From positions 1 to 13,565 of the forward strand of contig CAJJNV010000032.1 in assembly GCA_905193225.1 (NCBI GenBank): a DNA stretch of 13,565 bases, given 5' to 3'. The position numbers were made by a program, and so were the translations under genes. This document shows positions 1 through 6,022 of the stretch, one piece after another; the first letter of the stretch is position 1, and each line of letters opens with the position of its first letter. This DNA comes from an uncultured Oscillospiraceae bacterium (GTDB lineage Bacteria > Bacillota > Clostridia > Oscillospirales > Acutalibacteraceae). The notes under the pieces were generated by a model. It was not told where the DNA came from. It was given only the letters and a program-made list of their open reading frames with translations, and ran no database searches.

Positions 1-479
1 CTTGTTCTTATGGGGTCAGACCAGTAATACTCGAAATATTGCACCTCATCCATTTCTGCCATGCGGTATATCTGTTCTTTATTCACCATAACAAATACAC
101 CATCTGCCCACCAAAGCTTTATTATCCGATCCTGTTCGGTCAAGCCTATTTTATCCATAAAATCAGACTGCATTTTTTTATAAGTATCCTTCATGAACAA
201 ATAACAAAAATCGTCATGTTCATCGGCAAAGCCCTCACCGTCTTTTTCAAGTTCCTTTTCCCACGCCTTTTCAGCTTGACTTTTTATTTTATCATAATCG
301 ATAAAAGCCACCAACACCCCAAATTTACCATCCGGTATCCGTTCCATTATATCAAACAACTGCTTCCCAATTTTTTCTTCAGGCGTCTTTTGCGTTTCGG
401 CCGAGGCTGCCTGAAGGGGGCACAAAAGCAGCACGACTGCCAGCAGCAGGCTTATTATTCTTGTCTTTTTAGCAAACAT
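1..479 (-). CDS. Secreted protein of unknown function (3' end beyond left edge)
   Basis: The frame runs from ATG at 477-479 to the left edge without a stop, giving about 159 residues of a longer protein. GGAGG at 488-492 lies 8 nt upstream of the ATG. The N-terminus is a clear signal peptide: MFAKK, a Leu/Val-rich core, then a likely signal peptidase I site near AASA-E (residues 25-29). There is no lipobox Cys, so the product is probably exported rather than lipid-anchored. The mature part is charged and mixed alpha/beta. The stretch 'GVFVMVNKEQIYRMAEMDEV' followed by QYFEYYW resembles, by eye only, the 'interior strand, helix, ALA-x-x-x-x-V' pattern of subtilisin-propeptide/I9-like domains in secreted clostridial proteins; I treat this as a weak hint. 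A consensus promoter lies upstream at 639-667. Function not recognised. Confidence 0.8.
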   Translation of the reverse strand, partial: MFAKKTRIISLLLAVVLLLCPLQAASAETQKTPEEKIGKQLFDIMERIPDGKFGVLVAFIDYDKIKSQAEKAWEKELEKDGEGFADEHDDFCYLFMKDTYKKMQSDFMDKIGLTEQDRIIKLWWADGVFVMVNKEQIYRMAEMDEVQYFEYYWSDPIRT

Positions 480-638
480 AATTTATACCTCCGTTTGTTT
501 GTTTATATGTTTTATAATTCTATATTTGAATTATATTTTCTTTTTCGGATTTTTCTTTTTTCGTTTTTTAGATTTTATTTCAGCGGTTCGACCGTAAAAA
601 AATTTTTCAAAAGAACATTATACACCTTATCCAAGGCT

Positions 639-667
639 ATTATATCATATACAACATTTTTTGTCAA
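639..667 (-). promoter_or_regulatory. Perfect consensus sigma-A promoter for the left-edge secreted protein
   Basis: Read on the minus strand, TTGACA (662-667) is followed by exactly 17 nt and TATAAT (639-644), the full housekeeping consensus. Transcription would begin near 632, leaving a leader of about 150 nt before the ATG at 479. That leader is unusually A-rich (runs of A with few U on the transcript) and ends in a strong GGAGG site. Confidence 0.9.
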
Positions 668-742
668 TATAGTCTTATTCTTCCGAGAATTTTGTCAGTA
701 AATATGAACGAATTACTGCGCCTTTGCCGTAGTAAGGAGCAG

Positions 743-767
743 AAAAGCCGCCGAAAAATTCGGCGGC
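743..767 (-). terminator. Rho-independent terminator, probably of metK
   Basis: GCCGCCGAA (747-755) and TTCGGCGGC (759-767) form a perfect 9-bp stem with a 3-nt loop. On the minus strand the stem is followed by TTTTCTG, so it terminates leftward transcription. It sits about 165 nt beyond the metK stop codon and upstream of the promoter of the next minus-strand gene, so it separates the two units. Confidence 0.8.
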
Positions 768-804
768 CTTGATTATAAAATATGGCTTTTTATTTTGCAG
801 AATA

Positions 805-845
805 TATGTGCACGCTATTTGAATTTATGCACATGCTATGTGCAT
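805..845. repeat. Short inverted/direct repeats in the metK 3' region
   Basis: ATGCACA (827-833) and TGTGCAT (839-845) form a 7-bp dyad with a 5-nt spacer. TATGTGCA recurs at 805-812 and again at 837-844. On the minus strand two imperfect copies of ATAGC-R-TG-type sequence ending in ATTC lie about 22 bp apart. This could be an RNA hairpin or a protein-binding site; nothing in the sequence decides. Confidence 0.4.
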
Positions 846-931
846 TTGGGGTTAACACTGCGGTTTCGGCCGTTTATCAGCTGTGTTTTATAAATAGCAT
901 TATGCGGTCGGCGGTTAACTTCTCCAAAGGG

Positions 932-2113
932 TTATTCTATGGCCTTTTTGAGCTGTTCTACCCTATCGAGTCTTTCCCAGGGAAGATCAATATCGGTGCG
1001 TCCGAAATGGCCGTAGCTGGCGGTCTGGCGGTATATGGGGCGACGGAGGTCAAGGGCTCGGATTATGGCCTCGGGGCGCATATCAAAAACCTTTTCGACC
1101 GCCGCTACTATTTGCTCGTCGCTGTATTTCCCGGTTCCGAAGGTGTCGACCATTATGGAAACCGGCTTTGCAACGCCGATGGCATAGGCAAGCTGAAGCT
1201 CGCATTTATCGGCAAATCCCGCCGCAACAACATTTTTCGCCGCCCATCTGGCCGCATAGGTTGCCGAGCGGTCGACCTTTGTGGGGTCCTTGCCCGAGAA
1301 GCAACCGCCGCCGTGATGAGCAGCACCGCCGTAGGTGTCGACGATTATCTTGCGTCCGGTAAGGCCGGTATCTCCGCAGGGACCGCCCACAGTAAATCTG
1401 CCGGTGGGGTTGATGTATATCTTGGTATTCTCGTCCATAAGCTCGGCGGGAATGACCTCTTTAATAACAAGGTCGGTCACCGATTTTCTTATTTCTTCGA
1501 GAGAAATATCCTCGCTGTGTTGGGTCGAAACGACCACCGTATCCACCCTTACCGGCTTTCCGTCGTCGTATTCCACCGTCACCTGGGATTTTCCGTCGGG
1601 ACGAAGCCAGGTCAGGGTTCCGTCCTTTCGCACATCGGCAAGGCGCTTGCAAAGCTTGTGTGAAAGTACAAGGGTCAGAGGCATATATTCCTCGGTCTCG
1701 TTTGTGGCAAAGCCAAACATAATACCCTGATCTCCCGCTCCGTGGAGGTTAAGCTCATCCTCATCGCCGGATTTAAGCTCAAAGGACTTGTCAACGCCCA
1801 GCGCAATATCGGGGGACTGCTCGTCGATAGCGGTCAGCACGCCGCAGGTGTGCCCGTCGAATCCGGCAGAGGGGTTGTCGTATCCGATTTCGTTGACCAC
1901 CTTTCTTGCGATGGAAGGGATATCGGCGTAGCCCTCAGTTGTTATTTCGCCCATAACGACAATAGCGCCGGTGGTGCAGAAGCACTCGCAGGCCACGCGG
2001 GCGTTGGGATCTACCTTAATGATTTCGTCAAGTACCGCGTCGGAAATCTGGTCGCAGACCTTGTCGGGGTGTCCCTCGGTTACCGATTCGGATGTAAATA
2101 AATATTTAGACAT
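932..2113 (-). CDS. metK: S-adenosylmethionine synthetase
   Basis: MetK makes S-adenosylmethionine from methionine and ATP in the cytoplasm. The 393-residue product is full length for the family. Visible signatures: GHPDK at 14-18, GAGDQGIMFGFA at 125-136 (ATP-binding hexapeptide region), GGAAHHGGG at 262-270, and FSGKDPTKVDRS at 272-283 (P-loop-like signature). Residue 271 is Cys where Ala is usual (GGGCFSGKD). The start is the ATG at 2111-2113 because MSKYLFTSESVTEGHPDK matches the family N-terminus; the frame is open 21 codons further up, but that is only overlap with the preceding gene. AGGAAAAGGAAG just upstream serves as ribosome binding site. The upstream small membrane-protein gene overlaps the start by 8 nt, suggesting translational coupling and a shared promoter at 2478-2506. 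Confidence 0.97.
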   Translation of the reverse strand: MSKYLFTSESVTEGHPDKVCDQISDAVLDEIIKVDPNARVACECFCTTGAIVVMGEITTEGYADIPSIARKVVNEIGYDNPSAGFDGHTCGVLTAIDEQSPDIALGVDKSFELKSGDEDELNLHGAGDQGIMFGFATNETEEYMPLTLVLSHKLCKRLADVRKDGTLTWLRPDGKSQVTVEYDDGKPVRVDTVVVSTQHSEDISLEEIRKSVTDLVIKEVIPAELMDENTKIYINPTGRFTVGGPCGDTGLTGRKIIVDTYGGAAHHGGGCFSGKDPTKVDRSATYAARWAAKNVVAAGFADKCELQLAYAIGVAKPVSIMVDTFGTGKYSDEQIVAAVEKVFDMRPEAIIRALDLRRPIYRQTASYGHFGRTDIDLPWERLDRVEQLKKAIE

Positions 2114-2366
2114 TTCTTTCTTCCTTTTCCTGTTTGTTTTCTTTGTCTTTTTTATCCTTGCTATCGTCGAGGACAAGACCGACAGCCGCTCCGATCACCG
2201 TTCCGGCAACGATAAAAAGGGGAATATTTTTTAAAATAAAACCGAGAATAACCCCCAAAACAAATCCCGCAACGGTCAGAACAACAAAAAAGTCGGTCGA
2301 ACGGACTTTTTCTTCCTTTTCTGCCTTGGCGTTATTTGCGGCTTTTGCATTTTGTTCCTTTTCCAA
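2106..2366 (-). CDS. Small two-helix membrane protein, cotranscribed with metK
   Basis: Predicted 86-residue protein from a TTG start at 2364-2366, with AGAGGG (2374-2379) 7 nt upstream. The same frame is open to an ATG at 2489, but that ATG lies inside the -10 box of the promoter, so the longer version cannot be made from it. Architecture: a charged Lys/Glu/Ala N-terminus (1-25), two hydrophobic segments (about 26-45 and 48-66, joined by KN) rich in Gly and Val (GAAVGL, glycine-zipper-like), then a Lys/Asp/Glu tail (68-86). It looks like a small integral membrane protein with both tails on one side. The stop codon lies inside the first codons of metK (8-nt overlap). I do not recognise a named family; function unknown. 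The start choice is less certain than the gene. Confidence 0.65.
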   Translation of the reverse strand: MEKEQNAKAANNAKAEKEEKVRSTDFFVVLTVAGFVLGVILGFILKNIPLFIVAGTVIGAAVGLVLDDSKDKKDKENKQEKEERNV

Positions 2367-2477
2367 GCTCTCGCCCTCTTTCGCATTTATGTTGTAACGA
2401 ACAACCGTGTTGCAAGTGTTTCTCGGGTGACACCTGCCGATCTTTTCGGCAAAGATACCGTCCAATGCACCCAACAT
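2367..2477 (-). promoter_or_regulatory. Structured 5' leader of the metK unit, candidate cis-regulatory RNA
   Basis: Between the promoter and the TTG start the transcript can form three hairpins: TGCCGA/TCGGCA (arms 2446-2451 and 2435-2440), GCAGGTGT/ACACTTGC with one G-U pair (arms 2430-2437 and 2412-2419), and GTTGT/ACAAC (arms 2401-2405 and 2391-2395). The first two share three bases (2435-2437), so their full stems are mutually exclusive. The third sits about 12 nt before the ribosome binding site. There is no T-run, so any control would act on translation or stability. It does not show the SAM-I core or a recognisable SMK box. Regulation by SAM is only a guess from the gene downstream. 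Confidence 0.35.
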
Positions 2478-2506
2478 ATTATATCCCATTCGTCATTTGA
2501 TTGCAA
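2478..2506 (-). promoter_or_regulatory. Sigma-A promoter of the small membrane protein-metK unit
   Basis: On the minus strand, TTGCAA (2501-2506), a 17-nt spacer and a perfect TATAAT (2478-2483). The predicted start of transcription is near 2472. This position excludes the upstream in-frame ATGs at 2489 and 2477 as practical translation starts for the small gene. Confidence 0.85.
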
Positions 2507-2513
2507 GTGGTTA

Positions 2514-2540
2514 TTGATATTTAAACGAGATTGTGATAAT
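2514..2540 (+). promoter_or_regulatory. Probable pgcA promoter, divergent from the metK promoter
   Basis: TTGATA (2514-2519) and an extended -10, TG-T-GATAAT (2532-2540), separated by a short 15-nt spacer. It lies back to back with the metK-unit promoter; the two -35 boxes are 7 nt apart. The leader to the GTG at 2585 would be about 40 nt. The suboptimal spacer makes this less sure than the minus-strand promoter. Confidence 0.45.
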
Positions 2541-2584
2541 ATATATAAAAGCCTTAAAATTTTAAAGTGAAAGGATGTTTTTTT

Positions 2585-4288
2585 GTGAGCACTTCCGAGC
2601 TTTATTCCCTTTGGTTAAAAAATGCAACCGATGATCCCGACATCATCGAAGAACTTAAAAGTATCGACGGCAAAGACGAGGAAATATACGACCGTTTTTA
2701 CCGTGAACTGGAATTTGGAACAGCAGGACTGCGCGGAGTTATCGGCGCGGGAACCAACCGTATGAACATCTACACGGTCAGAAGAGCCACCCAGGGCCTT
2801 GCGCAGTATGTTCTCGGCGAAGGCGGCAGCAAGGTTGCCATCGCCTACGACAGCCGTATAAAATCCACCCTTTTCGCCCGCGAGGCCGCCCGTGTTCTTG
2901 CGGCAAACGGCATTAAGGTATACATTTACAAGGAGCTTATGCCAACCCCCATGCTTTCCTACGCAGTAAGAGAGCTTGGCTGCACCTCGGGCATCGTCGT
3001 AACCGCCAGCCACAATCCCGCAAAATACAACGGATACAAGGCATACGGCGCCGACGGCGCTCAGCTTAGCGTTGAGAACAGCCAAAAGGTTCTTGATCTG
3101 GTCAATGAGGTTAATATGTTCTCATCGGTCAGGCTTTGCGATTTCGATGAGGCGGTCAGAGAGGGCACCATCGAATACATCGGCGACGAGCTTATCGATA
3201 AGTACCTCGAAACGGTCAAGAGCCGCTCAATCGAAAGAGTCAAGGGCGATTTAAAGGTGATTTACACACCCCTTAACGGAACCGGCAACAAGCCTGTCAG
3301 AGAGATACTTAAGCGCATCGGAATAGAAAATGTCACGGTGGTTCCCGAGCAGGAATTCCCCGACGGCAGCTTCCCCACCGCTCCCTTCCCCAATCCCGAG
3401 ATTCGTCAGGCCTTTGAGTGTGCATTAAGTCTTTCCAAAACCGTTCCCGCCGACCTGCTTCTCGCCACCGACCCCGATTGCGACAGGGTTGGAATAGCCG
3501 TTAAGGACGGAGACGATTTCACCCTTATGTCGGGCAACGAGGTGGGTGCCTGCCTGCTTGATTACATTCTTTCAAGAAGAAAAGCAAACGGCACTCTGCC
3601 CAAAGACCCTGTGGCCGTAAAAACCATCGTTTCCACCCCCTTGGCCGACAAGATCGCCGCAAAATACGGCTGCAAGCTCATAAGCGTGCTGACCGGCTTT
3701 AAATACATCGGCGAACAAGCCGGAATACTTGAAGCAAAAGGCGAACAGGAGCGCTTTGTTTTCGGATTTGAAGAAAGCTACGGTTATCTTGCCGGAGCAT
3801 ATGTAAGAGATAAGGATGCGGTTGTGGCATCTATGCTCATCTGCGAAATGGCCGCATTTTATAAGAACGAGGGCAAGACTCTGCTTGACGTTATAAACGG
3901 CCTTTATGCAGAGCACGGAATGGTCTATTCTTCACAGAACAGCTTTACCTTTGAGGGTGCTGCGGGAATGAAAAAGATGCAGGGCATTATGGATGATCTT
4001 CGCGCGCTGCCTCCCAAAAAGATCGGCGAAAACAGCGTTATTGCCATAAGCGACTATGAGTCCTCCGAGAAAACCGAGCTTAAAACCGGCAAAAAGACGG
4101 TCATCACACTGCCCAAATCCAACGTGCTTTATTACGATCTGGATGAAAACGGTTCCAACCTTATCGTCCGTCCTTCGGGCACCGAGCCTAAGATCAAGGT
4201 GTATATCACCTCCATCGACGCCGACAAGGAAAAGGCCGAATCCCGCGCCGAGCTTTGGCTGTGGGATATGAAAAAGCGCTTTAATTGA
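2585..4288 (+). CDS. pgcA: Phosphoglucomutase/phosphomannomutase family phosphosugar mutase
   Basis: This enzyme interconverts hexose 1- and 6-phosphates through a phosphoserine, supplying glucose 1-phosphate for glycolipid and wall polymers or glycogen. The 567-residue product is close in length and sequence to Bacillus PgcA. Signatures: FGTAGLRG (44-51), GAGTNRMNIYTVRRAT (54-69), catalytic Ser142 in TASHNPAKYNGYK, metal loop DPDCDR (296-301), sugar-binding GFEESYG (394-400), and phosphate-binding RPSGTEPK (529-536). I choose the GTG at 2585, preceded by AAAGGA (2570-2575) at good spacing. An in-frame GTG at 2567 exists, but it precedes that ribosome binding site and adds residues absent from the family. 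It is the only plus-strand gene in the window and is monocistronic, ending at the 4348-4387 terminator. Substrate preference (glucose or mannose) cannot be read from sequence. Confidence 0.95.
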   Translation: MSTSELYSLWLKNATDDPDIIEELKSIDGKDEEIYDRFYRELEFGTAGLRGVIGAGTNRMNIYTVRRATQGLAQYVLGEGGSKVAIAYDSRIKSTLFAREAARVLAANGIKVYIYKELMPTPMLSYAVRELGCTSGIVVTASHNPAKYNGYKAYGADGAQLSVENSQKVLDLVNEVNMFSSVRLCDFDEAVREGTIEYIGDELIDKYLETVKSRSIERVKGDLKVIYTPLNGTGNKPVREILKRIGIENVTVVPEQEFPDGSFPTAPFPNPEIRQAFECALSLSKTVPADLLLATDPDCDRVGIAVKDGDDFTLMSGNEVGACLLDYILSRRKANGTLPKDPVAVKTIVSTPLADKIAAKYGCKLISVLTGFKYIGEQAGILEAKGEQERFVFGFEESYGYLAGAYVRDKDAVVASMLICEMAAFYKNEGKTLLDVINGLYAEHGMVYSSQNSFTFEGAAGMKKMQGIMDDLRALPPKKIGENSVIAISDYESSEKTELKTGKKTVITLPKSNVLYYDLDENGSNLIVRPSGTEPKIKVYITSIDADKEKAESRAELWLWDMKKRFN

Positions 4289-4347
4289 CATTGCGGTCAA
4301 CGATCAGCTAATCGGTTGAAAATTCAATTGAACTTCCTCAAATAATT

Positions 4348-4387
4348 ATCCCCCTGTTCGGCAAAGCACCGTGCAGGGGGATTTTTC
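4348..4387 (+). terminator. Rho-independent terminator of pgcA
   Basis: ATCCCCCTG (4348-4356) pairs with CAGGGGGAT (4374-4382), followed by TTTTTCTG. The 17-nt interior can add a small CGG/CCG helix. It lies about 60 nt after the pgcA stop and between convergent genes. The minus-strand side has only ATAATTATTT after the stem, so it may also weakly stop the DUF3006 transcript. Confidence 0.88.
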
Positions 4388-4466
4388 TGTAATATTGATA
4401 TTTATCAAGCAAGCGTCTTTCAATAAGGCTGTTGATGCCGCTTGTTTTCAGCGTACGATGGGTCTA

Positions 4467-4679
4467 TTATTTTCTCAGCCGTTCAAACCGTCCCATTGCC
4501 GAAAGCATCTTTTGCTCGGTTTCTTTTTTGAGCAAAAAATATTTGTCGCCCTGCTTTTCCACGGTATCTCCGTCCTTTGGAGCAAAGTCAAAAACCGACA
4601 AGGAAATGTTTTCAAACCCGCCGCTACCATTTTCGCAAACGGCAAAATCTCCCTCGATTCTGTCCACTGTATATTTCAT
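4467..4679 (-). CDS. DUF3006 family small protein
   Basis: A 70-residue cytoplasmic protein without signal peptide. Its beginning, MKYTVDRIEGDFAV, then a Glu/Asp-rich middle with 'PKDGDTVE' and a charged Lys/Glu/Arg C-terminal helix, is the characteristic DUF3006 pattern. Members typically sit directly next to metallo-beta-lactamase/ComEC-like genes, as here; their function is not known to me. The ATG at 4677-4679 is preceded by AAGGAGAAAGGAAAG, and its first bases overlap (ATGA) the stop of an in-frame continuation of the upstream gene's reading frame. It is the last gene before the convergent pgcA terminator. Confidence 0.85.
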   Translation of the reverse strand: MKYTVDRIEGDFAVCENGSGGFENISLSVFDFAPKDGDTVEKQGDKYFLLKKETEQKMLSAMGRFERLRK

Positions 4680-4771
4680 ATTGACTTTCCTTTCTCCTTG
4701 CGTTTTTTATCGTTCATCTGCCGCAAAAGTATATTCAAATGTTCCTTTTGCGCGGCATCAGCATTACCCGT

Positions 4772-5905
4772 TTATGGTTTGCAGACCCCGCAGGGAGAAT
4801 ACCCCTCGTCTATGAGCTGCTGCCTCGAGCCGACATACTCCTTTTTGTTCTTCCCGATTATGCTTTGAGCATTTTTGCAGTCTTTTTTATGGAACTTCTT
4901 TGTTCCGATGTTGAGAATATACTCTTCCCCGCCGTCTGTATTTCCGGCGGTGTGGGAAAAATCCGATTGTCCCGCCGACGAAATCGCATCGCTTCGGTCG
5001 GGTGCTGCGCCGTCGCTCCCGTTAAAGGTTCGCTCTGTTTTGCCCTTTGCCGACACCGAAAACCTTCCGTCGCTGTCTGCAAAAAGGCTTATTGTGCCCG
5101 AAATATCGGTGCGATAGACCTCCGTCCCCTGCTTTTCAAGCTTTTTAAGGGTCTTTTCGTGGGGATGACCGTAATCGTTGTTCTTCCCGCAGGAAATGAC
5201 GGCACATTTGGGCGAAACCGCCTTTAAAAAATCCCCGGAGGTAGAGGTCTCGCTGCCGTGATGCCCCACCTTTAAGACATCGGCCGACAGGTCCTTTTTG
5301 TCCGAAAGCAGCTGCATTTCAACCTCTTTTTCGGCGTCTCCGGTCAGCAGCAGAGAAAACTTCCCGTAAGTCACCTTCAGCACAAGGGAGCTGTTGTTGA
5401 GATTATCGCTTTGCTCACCGTTTTTTGAAAGCACTGTAACCTTCGACTGCCCGACAGAAAATTCCTCGTTTTCCTCGGGGACGGTTATCGAAAAACCCTT
5501 GCTTTCGGCTGCGTCGAGCACGTCGTTAAAGGTTTTTGTGTCGGTAACGGCGTTTGGCATGAGTAAGCAGTCGGTATCAATGCCCCTTATTACATCGTCA
5601 AGCCCGCCGATGTGGTCGGCGTGCGGGTGTGTGCCTACGGCATAATCAAGCTTTTCTATACCCTTATCCTTCAAAAAATTCAAAACTGTTTTTCCCGATT
5701 CGTTAGTTCCGGCATCTATAAGCATACTATGCCCGTTTGAGCAGATAAGTATACTGTCTCCCTGCCCTACATCGATGAAATCTGCCGAAAACTGACCGTC
5801 GTTTTGAAAATCATCCTCGGTTTTTTGAATGTCCGCGCCGTTTTTCTGGCAGGAACAAAGCAGCAAAAGGGCGGCAATTAAAATTGCGGCAATGCGTTTT
5901 TTCAT
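4772..5905 (-). CDS. Lipoprotein with ComEC-type metallo-beta-lactamase domain and C-terminal Ada-like zinc module
   Basis: The 377-residue product starts with a lipoprotein signal (MKKR, a Leu/Ile/Ala core, then LCSC with Cys19 as probable lipidation site), placing the enzyme outside the membrane. Residues 39-290 form a metallo-beta-lactamase domain of the type fused to ComEC: DVGQGDS (45-51), metal ligands in THPHADH (His93, His95, Asp97, His98), LLTGD (Asp190), VGHHGS (His215/216) and GHPH (246-249). A Ser/Asp-rich linker (about 291-326) leads to a module with FHKKDC (Cys343) and PCGVC (Cys372, Cys375), resembling the Ada-type metal-binding domain appended to many secreted nucleases. By analogy it may be a surface phosphodiesterase or nuclease; substrate unproven. 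ATG at 5903-5905 has GGGAGA 6 nt upstream. The DUF3006 gene follows 92 nt later. Confidence 0.88.
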   Translation of the reverse strand: MKKRIAAILIAALLLLCSCQKNGADIQKTEDDFQNDGQFSADFIDVGQGDSILICSNGHSMLIDAGTNESGKTVLNFLKDKGIEKLDYAVGTHPHADHIGGLDDVIRGIDTDCLLMPNAVTDTKTFNDVLDAAESKGFSITVPEENEEFSVGQSKVTVLSKNGEQSDNLNNSSLVLKVTYGKFSLLLTGDAEKEVEMQLLSDKKDLSADVLKVGHHGSETSTSGDFLKAVSPKCAVISCGKNNDYGHPHEKTLKKLEKQGTEVYRTDISGTISLFADSDGRFSVSAKGKTERTFNGSDGAAPDRSDAISSAGQSDFSHTAGNTDGGEEYILNIGTKKFHKKDCKNAQSIIGKNKKEYVGSRQQLIDEGYSPCGVCKP

Positions 5906-5925
5906 ATAATTCTCCCGTTATCATC

Positions 5926-5956
5926 CTAAAAAATTCCCCCGAAAAAACGGGGGAAT
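5926..5956 (-). terminator. Rho-independent terminator of the yloU-fakA-ATPase operon
   Basis: A perfect 9-bp stem, CGGGGGAAT paired across 5948-5956 with 5933-5941 around an A6 loop, is followed on the minus strand by a run of six T (5928-5933, partly inside the stem base). It lies about 65 nt after the ATPase stop codon. Only about 20 nt separate it from the start codon of the next minus-strand gene, whose own promoter must therefore overlap or precede this hairpin. Confidence 0.88.
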
Positions 5957-6022
5957 ACAAATATATAGATATGCGTCGGTCGATGGTTTTAACTGCCGGA
6001 CATTATTTGTCGGCAGGCGCTT

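Larger units (their letters stand above)
480..931. other. Intergenic region between metK end and the secreted-protein gene
   Basis: No gene is supported in these 452 bases. They hold, from right to left in the direction of transcription, the metK 3' untranslated region with a pair of TATGTGCA/ATGCACA-type repeats (805-845), the metK terminator hairpin (747-767), a weak hairpin (arms TTACTGCG 713-720 and CGTAGTAA 728-735), the consensus promoter at 639-667, and the A-rich 5' leader of the left-edge gene (480-632). Open frames on the plus strand here are hydrophobic or low-complexity translations of AT-rich DNA without ribosome binding sites. Confidence 0.7.

Noticed and set aside
39..701. Plus-strand open frame of 220 codons
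   Set aside because: Antisense to the signal-peptide-bearing gene and its promoter/leader; the translation is Phe/Ile/Tyr-rich low complexity with no ribosome binding site.
782..1663. Plus-strand open frame of 293 codons
   Set aside because: Antisense shadow of metK, whose strand has unambiguous family motifs.
2114..2176. Extension of metK by 21 residues upstream
   Set aside because: The extension is the out-of-frame reading of the preceding gene's Lys-rich tail; the family N-terminus begins at the ATG at 2111-2113.
2367..2477. Known SAM riboswitch (SAM-I or SMK box) in the metK leader
   Set aside because: No recognisable core sequence or fold of these classes; kept only as an unclassified structured leader.
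2367..2489. Longer start (ATG at 2487-2489) for the small membrane protein
   Set aside because: That ATG lies within the promoter, between the -10 and -35 boxes, so it would not be transcribed.
2567..2584. GTG start for pgcA at 2567
   Set aside because: It precedes the AAAGGA ribosome binding site that serves the GTG at 2585 and adds residues not found in the family.
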